A stretch of DNA of 64,000 bases, taken from positions 158,882 to 222,881 of the forward strand of contig JAXIVH010000101.1 of NCBI GenBank assembly GCA_036785325.1, written 5' to 3'. The position numbers and the translations under genes were made by a program. Below the pieces are notes generated by a model. That model was given only the letters and a program-made list of their open reading frames with translations. It made no database searches and was not told the origin of the DNA. Of the stretch, positions 20,033 to 30,315 are shown in pieces; the first letter of the stretch is position 1, and each line of letters begins with the position of its first letter. Origin of the DNA: Urophycis tenuis. Its lineage: Eukaryota > Chordata > Actinopteri > Gadiformes > Phycidae.

Positions 20033-20780
20033 TTGGCTCTCAGATCCCGGCCGGCAGAAATTGCTGCTCCTTGATTGGATGGCTGGTTGGCGCCTGGGTT
20101 GGCACCGGGTTGGCACCGGGTTGATTGGCAAGTCAGTAAGCAACGTGCTGATTGGCTATTCACTCAGGCGTCAAAACAGGGTCAAAATTCGTACTCGTAA
20201 CTTGAGTTTTGTACTTGAAGGTGGGAAATTTGTGTGTCCGTCGGATTTAGTTTTACACATGCACAAAATGTTTTTACAACTTCAAAACTTTGTTACACAT
20301 ACACAAACTATTTTTACAACTTCAAAACTTTGTTACACATACACAAACTATTTTTACAACTTCAAAACTTTGTTACACATGCACAAAATGTTTTTACAAC
20401 TTCAAAACTTTGTTACACATGCACAAAATGTTTTTACAACTTCAAAACTTTGTTACACATGCACAAAATGTTTTTACATAGACACAAAATATTTTTACAA
20501 CTACAAAACTTTATTACACATGTGAACTTCATTGTACAAGTAGAAAATCTTTCTGACCCTTATTTGATCCCATACCTCTGGAGGTGTGGGTGTGAATCCC
20601 ACTTGTGACACTCATGATGAATCCGAAGAAAAAGCAAACTCCCCACCAAAATCCTGGTTTGATAACAACATTACTTTTTACTTTATTGGCCAGACATTCA
20701 GCAAGACGCATCCCACAGTAATCCTCACATACAGTACAATGGGCCCAGGTTGAGGTACAGAACAAATCTAAATAAAGGCT

Positions 20781-20851
20781 TGCATTAACCGGGAATCGAA
20801 CACGGGCCTCCGGCCTGGCAGGCGAGAATTCTACCACTGAACCACCAATGC
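20781..20851 (-). tRNA. tRNA-Gly(GCC), unit A
   Basis: 71 nt, anticodon GCC. The acceptor 3' strand TTAATGC pairs imperfectly with GCATTGG, and CCGGCC replaces CGCGGG in the anticodon stem. Confidence 0.75.
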
Positions 20852-21425
20852 CTGCTTGTGGGGAGTAATTGACTCAAGAATTTTTTCAGTCAAATTACAC
20901 CTGTAAGACACCGTATTTACTCATGACGAAGAATCCTTGAACCCCACAGTTTGTAGTTATGATAGTGGTCAATATCCCTTTGTTATGTGTAACGCCAAGT
21001 ATGGGAAGATTTGACCCTTTACTCACCCCAACACAATCAATGGAGTGCTATTCTGGGAGAAGGAGGTGTCGTTGAGAAAGAAGCAATCACTGTGTTCTGT
21101 TTTCCATGAGAAGTTTGAAATCATTTAACAAACATCTTTTTTCATCTTTTGTTCCGGATCAGGATAGCCGAGAAGTCTTAGGCCCTGCAATCAGCTTGCA
21201 CTCTCCTCTGTTCTTACATTGTGGGATGGAACTGATCTTAAGGGTGCCCTGCATTGGTCTTGCATCGACTCTGGGTCTAAATCATGGCCGGTGAGAGTTC
21301 TACAACTGAAAACCAATGCTTGCCTCCTGCTCCATCTTGGCTCCCAGAATTGAATTTGTCACACTCAGTTACACCTGTAGACATAAAAGTGTTTGTTCAC
21401 GACGAGGAGGGTTTTCTTGCACAGT

Positions 21426-21497
21426 TCCTCGTTAGTATAGTGGTCAGTATCCCCGCCTGTCACGCGGGAGACCGGGGTTCAATTCCCCGACGGGGAG
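21426..21497 (+). tRNA. tRNA-Asp(GTC), unit A
   Basis: Same as 7654-7725; all stems pair. Confidence 0.93.
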
Positions 21498-21602
21498 GTA
21501 GGGAATTTTACTCAAAGTGAAATTAGTAGATATCGGTGATAAAGAAGTAACCTTTCAGTTCCTCAACAACTGCGATCCACGCTGTCCTTGTTGTTGTCAC
21601 CA

Positions 21603-21685
21603 GTCAGGATGGCAGAGCGGTCTAAGGCGCTGCGTTCAGTTCGCAGTCTCCTCTGGAGGCGTGTGTTCGAATCCCACTTCTGACA
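21603..21685 (+). tRNA. tRNA-Leu(CAG), unit A
   Basis: 83 nt. Acceptor GTCAGGA pairs with TTCTGAC, anticodon CAG, long variable arm. One T-stem mismatch (GTGTG). Confidence 0.88.
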
Positions 21686-21854
21686 TCGTTATTCATGAAA
21701 TGAAGAATCTGTGAGTGCCTTGCACTGATGTTTACTGACGAAATTCAATCATGATTCCATGGTATAAGGCTTAGCACTACTTTGGTTTTGGATTTTCCTG
21801 AGGAGATGAGCATAATGTAGGCTGCCATTCGCGCCTTCGGTTTTGCTCTAAGGT

Positions 21855-21937
21855 GTCTGGATGGCAGAGCGTTCTGTGACGCCAAGATAAGTTCCCAGTC
21901 GCCTCTGGAGGTGTGGTTGTGAATCCCACTTGTGACA
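21855..21937 (+). pseudogene. tRNA-Leu-like pseudogene 2, unit A
   Basis: As 8058-8140; no insertion. Confidence 0.75.
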
Positions 21938-22086
21938 CTCATGAGGAATCTGAAGAAAAGGCAAACTCCCCACCAAAATCGTGACTTGATCACAACATTA
22001 CTTTTTACTTTATTGGCCAAAAATATCCCACAGTAATCCTCACATACAGTACAATGGGCCCAGGTTGAGGTACAGAACAAATAGGC

Positions 22087-22144
22087 TGCATGAACACTCG
22101 CTCTCGCGTGGCAGGCGAGAATTATACCACGGAACCACCAATGC
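22087..22144 (-). pseudogene. tRNA-Gly(GCC) pseudogene, unit A
   Basis: 5' half kept, T arm lost. Confidence 0.75.
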
Positions 22145-22275
22145 CTGCTTGTGGGGAGTAAATGACTAAAGACATTTGTCAGTCAAATTACAGAATAGTC
22201 ACATTCCTGTCTACAACCACCAAAAAATACATACAGTGATTCTACATGGCTGGTGCATTGTTTAAATAAATGAAA

Positions 22276-22347
22276 TGCATTGGCCGGGAATCGAACCCGG
22301 GTCAACTGCTTGGAAGGCAGCTATGCTCACCACTATACCACCAATGC
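22276..22347 (-). tRNA. tRNA-Gly(TCC) 1, unit A
   Basis: 72 nt, anticodon TCC, T stem ACCCGGG intact. Confidence 0.92.
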
Positions 22348-22703
22348 CGTCAGTAGCAGTTTTCTACCATGAATTCGGCAGCCCGACAACAGCCTGGCAC
22401 AACCTAGTTCGCCATTAAGCAACAAAGTATATCTGTAGATGTTAAAGGTGATGTACCTTCTCAATGCTCTAACCACATGATTACCTCTGCAAAACGTTTT
22501 TGTTCAACTTATATGTTGCCCAGAGTATAACTGTTTGGATGACAGCAATGATTGTGACTAGGCATCCTCTGCTTTCGGGAGCCAATTCCTCAATAAGAAC
22601 CAGCTATTGACTCAAGTTTCACAATCGTCGCTTTAGACCACCTACATCCAGTTTAAAAAAAAGACAACTTTGGACCTTCTGATTACTTTCACGGCTTAAC
22701 CAA

Positions 22704-22766
22704 GGTTTCATGGTGTAATGGTTAGCACGATAGACTCTGAATCCGAGTTCAAGTCTCGGTGGAACC
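22704..22766 (+). pseudogene. tRNA-Gln(CTG) with internal deletion, unit A
   Basis: Acceptor, D arm, anticodon loop ACTCTGAATC and T arm match tRNA-Gln, but 9 nt (3' side of the anticodon stem plus variable loop) are missing. Confidence 0.8.
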
Positions 22767-22910
22767 GTGGAACCTTCATAGTCAGTACCTGTAAAACCTG
22801 TCGCTTGAAAAACCAGCACTTCAAACAATGCTCCGGATGTCTTTTTAAATACGTTTAATCCGTATCCAATTCAAAACATTAAAAAAATACACTTGATAAC
22901 AAGAACAGTA

Positions 22911-22992
22911 GATGGGGTGGCCGAGTGGTTAAGGCGATGGACTGCTAATCCATTGTGCTCTGCACGCGTGGGTTCGAATCCCATCCTCATCG
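22911..22992 (+). tRNA. tRNA-Ser(GCT), unit A
   Basis: 82 nt. Anticodon GCT in CTGCTAATC, long variable arm TGTGCTCTGCACG, T arm GGTTCGAATCCC. The acceptor has only wobble-type changes. Confidence 0.92.
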
Positions 22993-23301
22993 GATGCATC
23001 ACTCTAGGTTGTTCGTTTTCAGGTAGAAATGTGATGAAGCATAAATACATACAGTGATGCTGCAACCACCAAAAATACATACAGTGATTCTACACATTCT
23101 GCCACTGAACCACCAATGCCTGCTTGTGGAGAGTGTTTGACTCAAGAAATGTGTCAGTCAACTTACAGCATAGACACATTCCTGTCTACAACCACCAAAA
23201 AATACATAGTTATCATACGTAGCTGGTGCATTGCTCTAGATTTCAATTTTACTTGCATTTAGTACACTTTACAGAATGTACTTGTATCCAGAAATAGCAG
23301 A

Positions 23302-23372
23302 AAGGGTCACGGATTGGTTAAAGAGATAGACAATTAATCCTTTTATCACGACATGTTCGACTCCCATTCTTA
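23302..23372 (+). pseudogene. tRNA-Ser-like pseudogene, unit A
   Basis: Follows the Ser pattern (TTGGTTAAAGAGATAG, then AATTAATCC and TGTTCGACTCCC), but the anticodon and stems are lost. Confidence 0.6.
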
Positions 23373-23512
23373 TTGTTTACTTCTGTTTGAGACTTACCTT
23401 TTTATATAGAATTGTGAGGAATCATAGTCACGTGCCTTTCTTCCTCAACCAAAAATACGTACAGTGATCATGAAATTCGTAAATTGCTGGGGCATTGGTT
23501 AAATAAACGAAA

Positions 23513-23584
23513 TGCATTGGCCGGGAATCGAACCCGGGTCAACTGCTTGGAAGGCAGCTATGCTCACCACTATACCACCAATGC
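23513..23584 (-). tRNA. tRNA-Gly(TCC) 2, unit A
   Basis: 72 nt, anticodon TCC, stems intact. Confidence 0.92.
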
Positions 23585-23746
23585 TGTCAGTAGCAGTTTT
23601 CTACCATGAATTCCCCAGCCCGACAAGTCTATGTGTGTGTTTGTTTCTAAATACAGTGTAAATACAGTGTATTTTAGCACCTACCATTAGATAATCTCCA
23701 TTGTAGGAGTAGCGGTATATAAAAGTCCTAGGATCAGTCTGTATTG

Positions 23747-23761
23747 GTGTTACTTCGGTGC

Positions 23762-23802
<41 letters not shown>

Positions 23803-23838
23803 GGCCAGCTTCTCGCAAATTCGTGAAGCGTTCTATCT
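23747..23838 (+). ncRNA. U6-like snRNA without internal stem-loop, unit A
   Basis: ACAGAGA box kept. AGCATGGCC joins AGCTTCTCGCAAATTCG directly. TATA at 23716-23725. Confidence 0.75.
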
Positions 23839-23871
23839 TTATCAAGATTTTAGAAAGTTTACTTAGTTTAA

Positions 23872-24060
23872 GAACCTTTGCCACAGCCTCAAGTCTTCTT
23901 TGGCATGACGCAACAAAATTTTCCCACCAGGATGTGGGGAGTTTCTGCCATTCTTCTCTGCAGATCCTGTCAAGCTCTGTCCGGTTGGATGGGGACCGTC
24001 GGTGGACAGCCTTTTTGTGGTCTCTCTTTGGGCAGCGTTTTGATTTTGATGTCAAACTCT
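23872..24060 (-). pseudogene. Tc1-like transposase remnant 2, unit A
   Basis: Encodes HKKAVHRRSPSNRTELDR and EEWQKLP. A 9-bp deletion near the C-terminus (CTTTGCCACAGCC) is shared with B and D, not C. Confidence 0.85.
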
Positions 24061-24369
24061 GCTGAAGAACCTTGGGAGAATGAGCAGCTTCTTCTTGAGC
24101 GCCCACTCCAAAAACACAGCATGGTGTAGCCATGAAGAACACTTGTGACATGTAATTACACCTAACAAGACTAGCCACAAGCACACGCATTCCGATTGTG
24201 CCACAGAGACTTGTGGAAGGTCTTGTGTATCGTTGTACGCAAATGCCAAGTATGACAACATGAGGGAAATTTGCTCATTAGAAGAGGCGGATGCATGCAA
24301 CATGAGGTGTCTTGGAGTTTTGATTGTCAAACGCTTGTTTTGTCGACTGACTCACACTCAAAATGCACC

Positions 24370-24376
24370 CGTCCCT

Positions 24377-24427
<51 letters not shown>

Positions 24428-24443
24428 GTTGCGCCACAGAGAC
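24370..24443 (-). tRNA. tRNA-Asn(GTT) 1, unit A
   Basis: 74 nt, anticodon GTT, D arm CAACCGG. Stems pair. Confidence 0.92.
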
Positions 24444-24599
24444 GGCAGGCAGCTGCTGGTATCAGTGTATGGCCAAACAAAAGGCTAAGGACGGCAAAAG
24501 ATGACAATTTGATCATTAACTTTGTGTGAAATCCACTGTTCTGGATGTCCAGATCTGTGTGTGGGTCGCTCCAAACAAACAGCTAAAGGAACTTTTAAC

Positions 24600-24672
24600 G
24601 CCTGGCTAGCTCAGTCGGTAGAGCATGAGACTCTTAATCTCAGGGTCGTGGGTTCGAGCCCCACGTTGGGCG
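24600..24672 (+). tRNA. tRNA-Lys(CTT) 1, unit A
   Basis: 73 nt, TAGCTCAGTCGG box A, anticodon CTT in ACTCTTAAT, GGTTCGAGCCCC. Confidence 0.92.
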
Positions 24673-25172
24673 GTTCCTTTTGGGCAGCGTTTTGATTTTG
24701 ATGTCAAACACTGCTGAAGAACCTTGGGAGAATCAGCATTTATAGGCTTCTTCTTGAACGCCGACTACAATAACACAGTAGGGTGTAGCCATGAAGAAGT
24801 TAGGCTCAAAGGACCTGTGACATGTAATTAAACCTAACAGCACTGCCCACAAGCAAACACACTGGCAGCATGGTGTAGCCATGAAGAAGACTTGTGACAT
24901 GTAATTACACCTAACAACATGCCATTGTTTCTAGGTGCAAACAATGGTGCAAACAATGTTTCTAGGTGCAAACATGCAACAATTGCCATGTGAAATTTGA
25001 GCTCATGTATCAAGGTTTTGCAAGAACATAAATTATTTACTGAGTTCAGACGACATGCCCCCTTGACTACAAGCATGTGTGGATAAAGAGTTGCCTGTAT
25101 TGTGCCCAGTTACACAGTTCTACATTAACACATGCACCTTGTTTCGTGAACCTGCATGTCTGTTCAAAGTCA

Positions 25173-25233
25173 TCCGGCCCTGAACCACCAACCTTTCAGT
25201 TAACAGCCGAACGCGCTAGCCTATTGCGCCACA
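25173..25233 (-). pseudogene. tRNA-Asn with T-arm deletion, unit A
   Basis: Anticodon arm kept; about 10 nt of acceptor and T stem lost. The intact form survives in unit D. Confidence 0.8.
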
Positions 25234-25392
25234 GGTCTCGGTGTCTGTGTATCGTTGTACGCAAATCCCAAGTATGACAACATGAGGGAAATTTGCTCAT
25301 CAGAAGAGGCGGATGCATGAAACATGAGGCGTCTTGGAGTTTTGATTGTCAAACACTTGTTTTGTCGACTGGCATATGACTCAAAATGCACC

Positions 25393-25399
25393 CGTCCCT

Positions 25400-25460
<61 letters not shown>

Positions 25461-25466
25461 AGAGAC
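25393..25466 (-). tRNA. tRNA-Asn(GTT) 2, unit A
   Basis: 74 nt, CAATCGG D arm, anticodon GTT. Confidence 0.92.
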
Positions 25467-25645
25467 CTCAGGCTGCTGCTGGTGGTGTCAGTGAATCGGG
25501 AAACAAAAAGCTAAGGACGTCAAAAGATGGCAATTTGATCATTAACTTTGCGTGAAACCCACTGTTGTGGATGTCCAACAGCTGTTGTGTGCTTCCAGAT
25601 CTGTTTGTGGGTCCGTCCAAACGAACACCTAAAGAGAGTTTCATC

Positions 25646-25702
25646 GCCCGGCTAGCTCAGTCGGTAGAGCATGAGACTCTTAATCTCAGCGTCGTGGGTT
25701 CT
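25646..25702 (+). pseudogene. tRNA-Lys(CTT) 2, 3' truncated, unit A
   Basis: Stops at GTGGGTTC; the T-loop 3' half and acceptor are deleted. Full in C and D. Confidence 0.85.
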
Positions 25703-26059
25703 TTGGGCAGCGTTTTGATTTTGATGTCAAACACTGCTGAAGAACCTTGGGAGAATGAGAATTGATGGTCTTCTTCTTGAGCACCCACTACAAAAATGCA
25801 GCATGGTGTAGCCATGAAGAAGACTTGTGACATGTAATTACACCTAACAACACTAGCCACAAGCACACGCAGTACGATTGCGCCACAGCGACTTGTGGAA
25901 GGTCTTGGTGTCTGTGTATTATTGTACGCAAATGCCAAGTATAACAACATGAGGGAAATTTGCTGATTAGAAGAGGAGGATGCATGAAACATGAGGTGTC
26001 TTGGAGTTTTGATTGTCAAACGCTTGTTTTGTCGACTGGCATCACACTCAAAATGCATC

Positions 26060-26092
26060 CGTCCCTGGGTGGGCTTGAACCACCAACCTTTT
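26060..26092 (-). pseudogene. tRNA-Asn 3' fragment, unit A
   Basis: Acceptor and T arm only. Confidence 0.8.
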
Positions 26093-26311
26093 GAGAAAAA
26101 ATGAGAAAACAACAACATTGGTCTGACATGATTCCTTGGATGCGTGAGAAAAATAAAAGTTGATTAAGTAGCACATCAGATAACAGTCTGTACTTTTGGA
26201 GTTTATCTTAGGAGATCCTGTGTACGTTGTATGCCCATTGTGTCACAAAGCATAGAGAGAATATTCACGGAAAAGTACAGCAAACACCAGCATCATTTGC
26301 AAAGACTACGT

Positions 26312-26384
26312 TGCCAAATGTGGTGCTCGAACCCACGACCCTGAGATTAAGAGTCTCATGCTCTATCGACTGAGCTAACCGGGC
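26312..26384 (-). tRNA. tRNA-Lys(CTT) variant, unit A
   Basis: Anticodon arm intact. Acceptor mismatches (GCCCGGT with ATTTGGC) and TCGATAGAG in the D arm; may be inactive. Confidence 0.75.
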
Positions 26385-26778
26385 TCAGAATCAACTGCTA
26401 CGTCGTGTTTCACAAAGAAACTTTAAAGTCCAAATGAGTTGTTGAAAATTAACCAGAATGCTTTGCATGCCATGTCTTTGGTAGAGTTCACTTGCTCCTT
26501 GCAAAGCTTTCAACTTTAATTTTGAACCCAAACTTTGAATATCTCCTCTGTTAGACTGGTTTTGATAGGTTAAGGGCCACAACACTTCAATAGAAAAATT
26601 CTGATCAATGTTACAAAGGATTGCACTGTCTGTGTGGCAAACAAACAATCAAAGGCTAAGTTATTCTTCACAATATCGTAATATGCGATAGACATGGGTT
26701 GCAGGTGCCCAAGGAGTAGCAAAAGGTACGGTTGAGATGATTCTGATATTTTTTTGGTTCACAAAAAGCTGGCATCAC

Positions 26779-26852
26779 AGGTACTGCTGGGAGTTGAACC
26801 CAGGGTCTCCTGTTTACAAGACAGGCGCTTTGACCAGCTAAGCCACAGTACC
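26779..26852 (-). tRNA. tRNA-Thr(TGT) 1, unit A
   Basis: 74 nt. Acceptor GGTACTG pairs with CAGTACC, anticodon TGT in CTTGTAA, T stem CTGGG/CCCAG. Confidence 0.92.
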
Positions 26853-26974
26853 TCTGCTGTCATAGGGTGAAATTTCTCTGAAATTGGTCCAATGTAGCAC
26901 TACCTGATGTTCGTTAAGAAAGAAAAAACGGCAAGGAAAAGGAATTGAAACAACTGGGAGTCTTACATAAATGC

Positions 26975-27048
26975 AGGTACTGCTGGGATTTGAACCCAGG
27001 ATCTCCTGTTTACTAGACAGGCACTTTAACCAGCTAAGCCACAGCACC
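26975..27048 (-). tRNA. tRNA-Thr(AGT), unit A
   Basis: 74 nt, anticodon AGT. The acceptor pairs with one G-U. Confidence 0.92.
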
Positions 27049-27294
27049 ACTGGCACCCAAAGTGAACTGCTGGAGCGAAAAATTGAGAAAAACAACAACA
27101 GTGGTCTGACATGATTCCTTGCATGCGTGAGAAAAATAAAAGTTGATTAAGTAGCACATCAGATAACACTTTGTACTTTTGGAGTTTATCTTAGGAGATC
27201 CTGTGTACGTTGTATGGCCATTGTGTCACAAAGCACAGAGAGAAGATTAACGGAAAAGTACAGCAAACACCAGCATCATTTGCAAAGACTACTG

Positions 27295-27367
27295 CGCCCA
27301 ATGTGGGGCTCGAACCCACGACCCTGAGATTAAGAGTCTCATGCTCTACCGACTGAGCTAACCGGGC
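27295..27367 (-). tRNA. tRNA-Lys(CTT) 3, unit A
   Basis: 73 nt. Acceptor GCCCGGT with ATTGGGC, anticodon CTT, GGTTCGAGCCCC. Confidence 0.92.
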
Positions 27368-27789
27368 TCAGAATCAACTAGCACGTCGTGTTTCGCAAAC
27401 AAACTTTAAAGTCCAAATGAGTTGTTGACAATTAACCATAATGCTTTGCATGCCATGTCTTTGGTAGCGTTCACTTGCTCCTTGCAAAGCTTTCAACTTT
27501 AATTTCGAACCCCAACTTTGAATATCTCCTCTGTTAGACTGGTTTTGATAGGTTAAGGGCCACAACACTTCAATAGAAAAATTCTGAACAATGTTACAAA
27601 GGATTGCACTGTCTGTGTGGCAAACAAACAATCAAAGGCTAAGTTATTTCTTCACAATATCGTAATATGCGATAGACATGGGTTGCAGGTGCTCAAGGAG
27701 TAGCAAAAGGTCCGGTTGAGATGATTCTGATATTTTACAGGTACACAAAAAGCTGGCATCACAATGTAAACTAGGAGAAGGGCACTCAC

Positions 27790-27863
27790 AGGTACTGCTG
27801 GGAGTTGAACCCAGGGCCTCCTGTTTACAAGACAGGTGCTTTGAACAGCTAAGCCACAGTACC
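27790..27863 (-). tRNA. tRNA-Thr(TGT) 2, unit A
   Basis: 74 nt, anticodon TGT. D arm reads AGCTGTTCAAAG. Confidence 0.9.
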
Positions 27864-28226
27864 TCTGCTGTCATAGGGTGAAATTTCTCTGAAGTTGGTC
27901 CAATGTAGCACTACCTGATGTGTGTTAAGAAAGAAAAAACGGCAAGGAATCGGAATTGAAACAACTGGGAGTCTTACATAACTGCAGGTACTGCAGTGAT
28001 GATCAATGTTACAAAGGATTGCAATGTCTAGGGATAAGCTTGCCCATGGCAGTGGGGTTAGAGGCTCCCGTGGTCCCTGGAAATCCCAAATTCATACTAC
28101 CTCACCAAGACAGAGCACCACACCGTCGCCAGGGGCACTGCATTTCCGGAAAATGCTGACTTGCACTGAGCAGCATTTGCAGCTGGGGTACCCTTGAGAA
28201 GGAAAGGGCATTTTTACAATAAAGCA

Positions 28227-28913
28227 GAGCTCTCCCACACAGCAAAGCCCACCAAAAAAATCCTTAAACTATTGGGTGTTCCTCTCAACTGAAGTCTTTA
28301 GTAAAAGGCGAAAGGCTTAAGGCTGGGTTATGCTTCGTTTATACTTCCGCGTCGACGCGACACTGGGGGACGGCGGACCCACGGAGGACCCTTTGCGGAC
28401 CCTTTACGGACCCTTTACGTCCTCGACGTGCACCTCCCCAAATCCTAGACGCGCGTCGAGGCGACGCCGTCCCAACGCGTTGGCTTTGGCTGTGATTGGT
28501 CTGCAAACTACATTGGCTGGAGATCGCTTTTCCGGTTTCCACTCGTAAACACCGCCACAGTGTAAACACAGCCTTAATAAATGGCGACAACATACATATA
28601 TATATATATATATATACGTTGTCGCCAATCAGTCGAAGCATATATATATATAACTTTTGGCCTTCATTTCTGTAAACTTTTTTTTAACTCGCTAGTACTC
28701 CGTGTGTAATAACCAGAATGGTCATTCTGGTCCCTCTACCGGTGTGGCAATGAATTGCATTTTGAGACGTAAACCCCACACAATCCCTCCGCAGAAGTAT
28801 CACGGGCTCATGACGGCGTCCGAGCAACAGCGTGGCCATTGCGTGATCACGTCGCAATCCCTACACAGAAGCATAAACCAGCCTTTATACGGTTTGTAGG
28901 GAAACCAGAGTTA
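28227..28913 (-). pseudogene. U5 snRNA split by a MITE, unit A
   Basis: The 3' part is 28227-28319 and the 5' part 28885-28913. TTA is duplicated at 28317-28319 and 28885-28887. It also lacks the clean CCACGG stem of the intact copy (TCAACT here). Confidence 0.88.
28320..28884. mobile_element. PIF/Harbinger-like MITE in U5, unit A (565 bp)
   Basis: Ends AGGCTGGGTTATGCTTC and GAAGCATAAACCAGCCT, TTA duplicated. The empty site is intact at 9492-9610. Contains CG-rich GTCGACGCG palindromes and a TA tract. Confidence 0.85.
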
Positions 28914-29202
28914 AAACTACTACATGCATCCAGGAGCCGCCTGTCGCACTCGCCGGCTCAGTGAGCTGCACGACGGTGGCCCTCTGCCGAGCTACAAAGT
29001 CAGGCACAAAGCCAACCTAACAGCCAACAGGATGTACCCTTTTGCGATTGGCTTCCACTCGCTGCTGACCCATTGCCTGCTAATGATGGCAACATACACA
29101 ATAAAGACAGTGAGGCATTTGGACAGGGTTTAAATATAGGCCAATTAGACGATGCACCACGTAGAGGGGATGAAAACAAGCTCTAACTCATTCCCTGAGA
29201 AG

Positions 29203-29274
29203 CTCCCCGTCGGGGAATTGAACCCCGGTCTCCTGCGTGACAAGCAGGGATACTGTCCACTATACTAACGAGGG
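29203..29274 (-). tRNA. tRNA-Asp(GTC), unit B
   Basis: 72 nt, anticodon GTC. First stem TCCCCGT (TCCTCGT in A). Confidence 0.92.
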
Positions 29275-29721
29275 GAGGGCATAGGAGCACAGCTGTCCTC
29301 TAACTCAAAGCGCAACGACTGGACGTCGACTTGGCACAGGAACCCCAAAAGCAAGACAGATTCATCGGAGGTTCTGAGTAGACCTAGAAGCAGATGGGTC
29401 AAACAAACAAAAACAAACAGCCACCTGAGATTTTGCATCAATAAATGCCATCAAGGCGCATTGCTGCCTGCAGCAATTTGCGTTTGAGGAATTACATAGA
29501 CAAGATGTCAACCGTTCGCAAACAACAATCTTGCCCACAATCCTTTCTACAAATGAACTGCGTTACATGTTACCTTATTAATGAAGATGATGTCCTTGTT
29601 CAGTGCTGCTAACTAAACCAACAGTCTCAGACATTTGAAAAGCTCATTCATGGTGGCAATAAATCCATAAGTAGTCAATTCTCTTTTGAACGCTGCAGTC
29701 AACGTAAGCCCACAAGCACAT
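29275..29721. other. Asp-U1 spacer, unit B
   Basis: No gene seen. Two positions mark insertions elsewhere: 29384-29386 is the empty site of the 1.3-kb CTG element (10066), and about 29660 is where the LINE entered near 5425. Confidence 0.7.
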
Positions 29722-29878
29722 CAGGGGAGAGCCAGACGCAGTCCCCTACTATCAAAAAGTTTGCAGTCGAGATTCCCACATGTGGGAATCACCACAGTAC
29801 AACCTGAGTGCAATGGCTGAGCCTCACCCTGGGTGAGCCACCTCCTTGATCATGGTATCTCTCCTGTCAGGTAAGTAT
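29722..29878 (-). ncRNA. U1 snRNA variant, unit B
   Basis: 157 nt, same altered stem-loop III and Sm region as unit A. ATTGCAC loop kept. The 5' splice-site-pairing end is unchanged, so an expressed copy would still read GT-AG donors. Confidence 0.87.
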
Positions 29879-29920
29879 GCTTTGCACACGGCTCACATGC
29901 TGCACTGATTCTCTTACATA

Positions 29921-29938
29921 AGAGTCTACATCATGGTG
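29921..29938 (-). promoter_or_regulatory. PSE-like element of U1
   Basis: CACCATGATGTAGACTCT on the minus strand, 43-60 bp before the U1 start. The same block and spacing occur for every U1 here (5700, 11948, 17701, 42080, 54257). Resembles the vertebrate snRNA PSE (CACCNTNAC type). Confidence 0.65.
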
Positions 29939-30315
29939 CTTACATTTTACTGACCATTATGCCACAACTAACAAACTACAATCATTATTCTGATATCTGC
30001 ACCCGTGAGATACAATTCCAACACTCATTATTCGTAATGTAATATCTATCTTTTTTGTTTCATGCTTTGCTGAACTCGACTTCTGGGATTTTGCAGAAAG
30101 AAATGCCATCAAGGCTATTAAACACAGGGATAAGCATGCCCCTGGTGGTGGGGTTTTAGGCTACCGTGGTCTCGAGACAACCCCGGTTCATATTACCTCA
30201 CAAACACCGTCACCGGTGACACGGCATTTCTGGGACAATGCTGAATTGCACGGAGCAGTATTTGGAGCTGGAGTAGCTTTCAGAGGGAGAGAGCAATCAT
30301 TTTCACAGTAACGCA
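29939..30315. other. U1 upstream / U5 downstream spacer, unit B
   Basis: Nothing recognised. 30122-30310 is a diverged copy of 28020-28220, the 3' flank of the other U5, so it is duplicated U5 3' flanking DNA. Confidence 0.6.

Larger units (their letters stand above)
18836..20574. mobile_element. Inverted-repeat DNA transposon in a tRNA-Leu-like gene (Dada-like?), unit A
   Basis: The termini TATGGGATCAAATAAGGGTC and its complement are perfect. The arms 18836-19326 and 20033-20574 are almost perfect inverted repeats of about 0.5 kb. A 6-bp duplication CCTCTG flanks it. A 6-7-bp duplication and insertion inside a multicopy small-RNA gene are hallmarks of the Dada superfamily; the assignment is inference because no transposase is present. 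A MITE sits in the centre. Confidence 0.8.
18783..20610 (+). pseudogene. tRNA-Leu-like pseudogene split by the 1.7-kb element, unit A
   Basis: Halves at 18783-18835 and 20581-20610, with CCTCTG duplicated at 18830-18835 and 20575-20580. The intact homologue is 6793-6875. Confidence 0.85.
17000..29202. repeat. Tandem array unit A (12,203 bp)
   Basis: Delimited from the 3' base of tRNA-Asp(-) to the next. Longer than B and C mainly because its inverted-repeat element is 1739 rather than 1677 bp. Spacers correspond to those described for unit B. Confidence 0.95.

Noticed and set aside
18890..20520. CRISPR-like regular 40-bp repeats
   Set aside because: The repeats are contiguous without unique spacers, in a eukaryotic array; this is a minisatellite.
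19686..20525. Long ORFs (up to 279 codons) through the MITE and inverted arms, repeated in every unit
   Set aside because: They read through inverted-repeat and 40-bp minisatellite DNA on both strands, with no known domain. The period of 40 is not a multiple of 3, so frames cycle. Not coding.
30122..30310. Possible U4 or other snRNA between U1 and U5 (GGATAAGCATGCCCCTGG region)
   Set aside because: Compared by eye with U4, U11, U12, U4atac and U7: no match. It recurs as the 3' flank of each U5, so it is treated as spacer.
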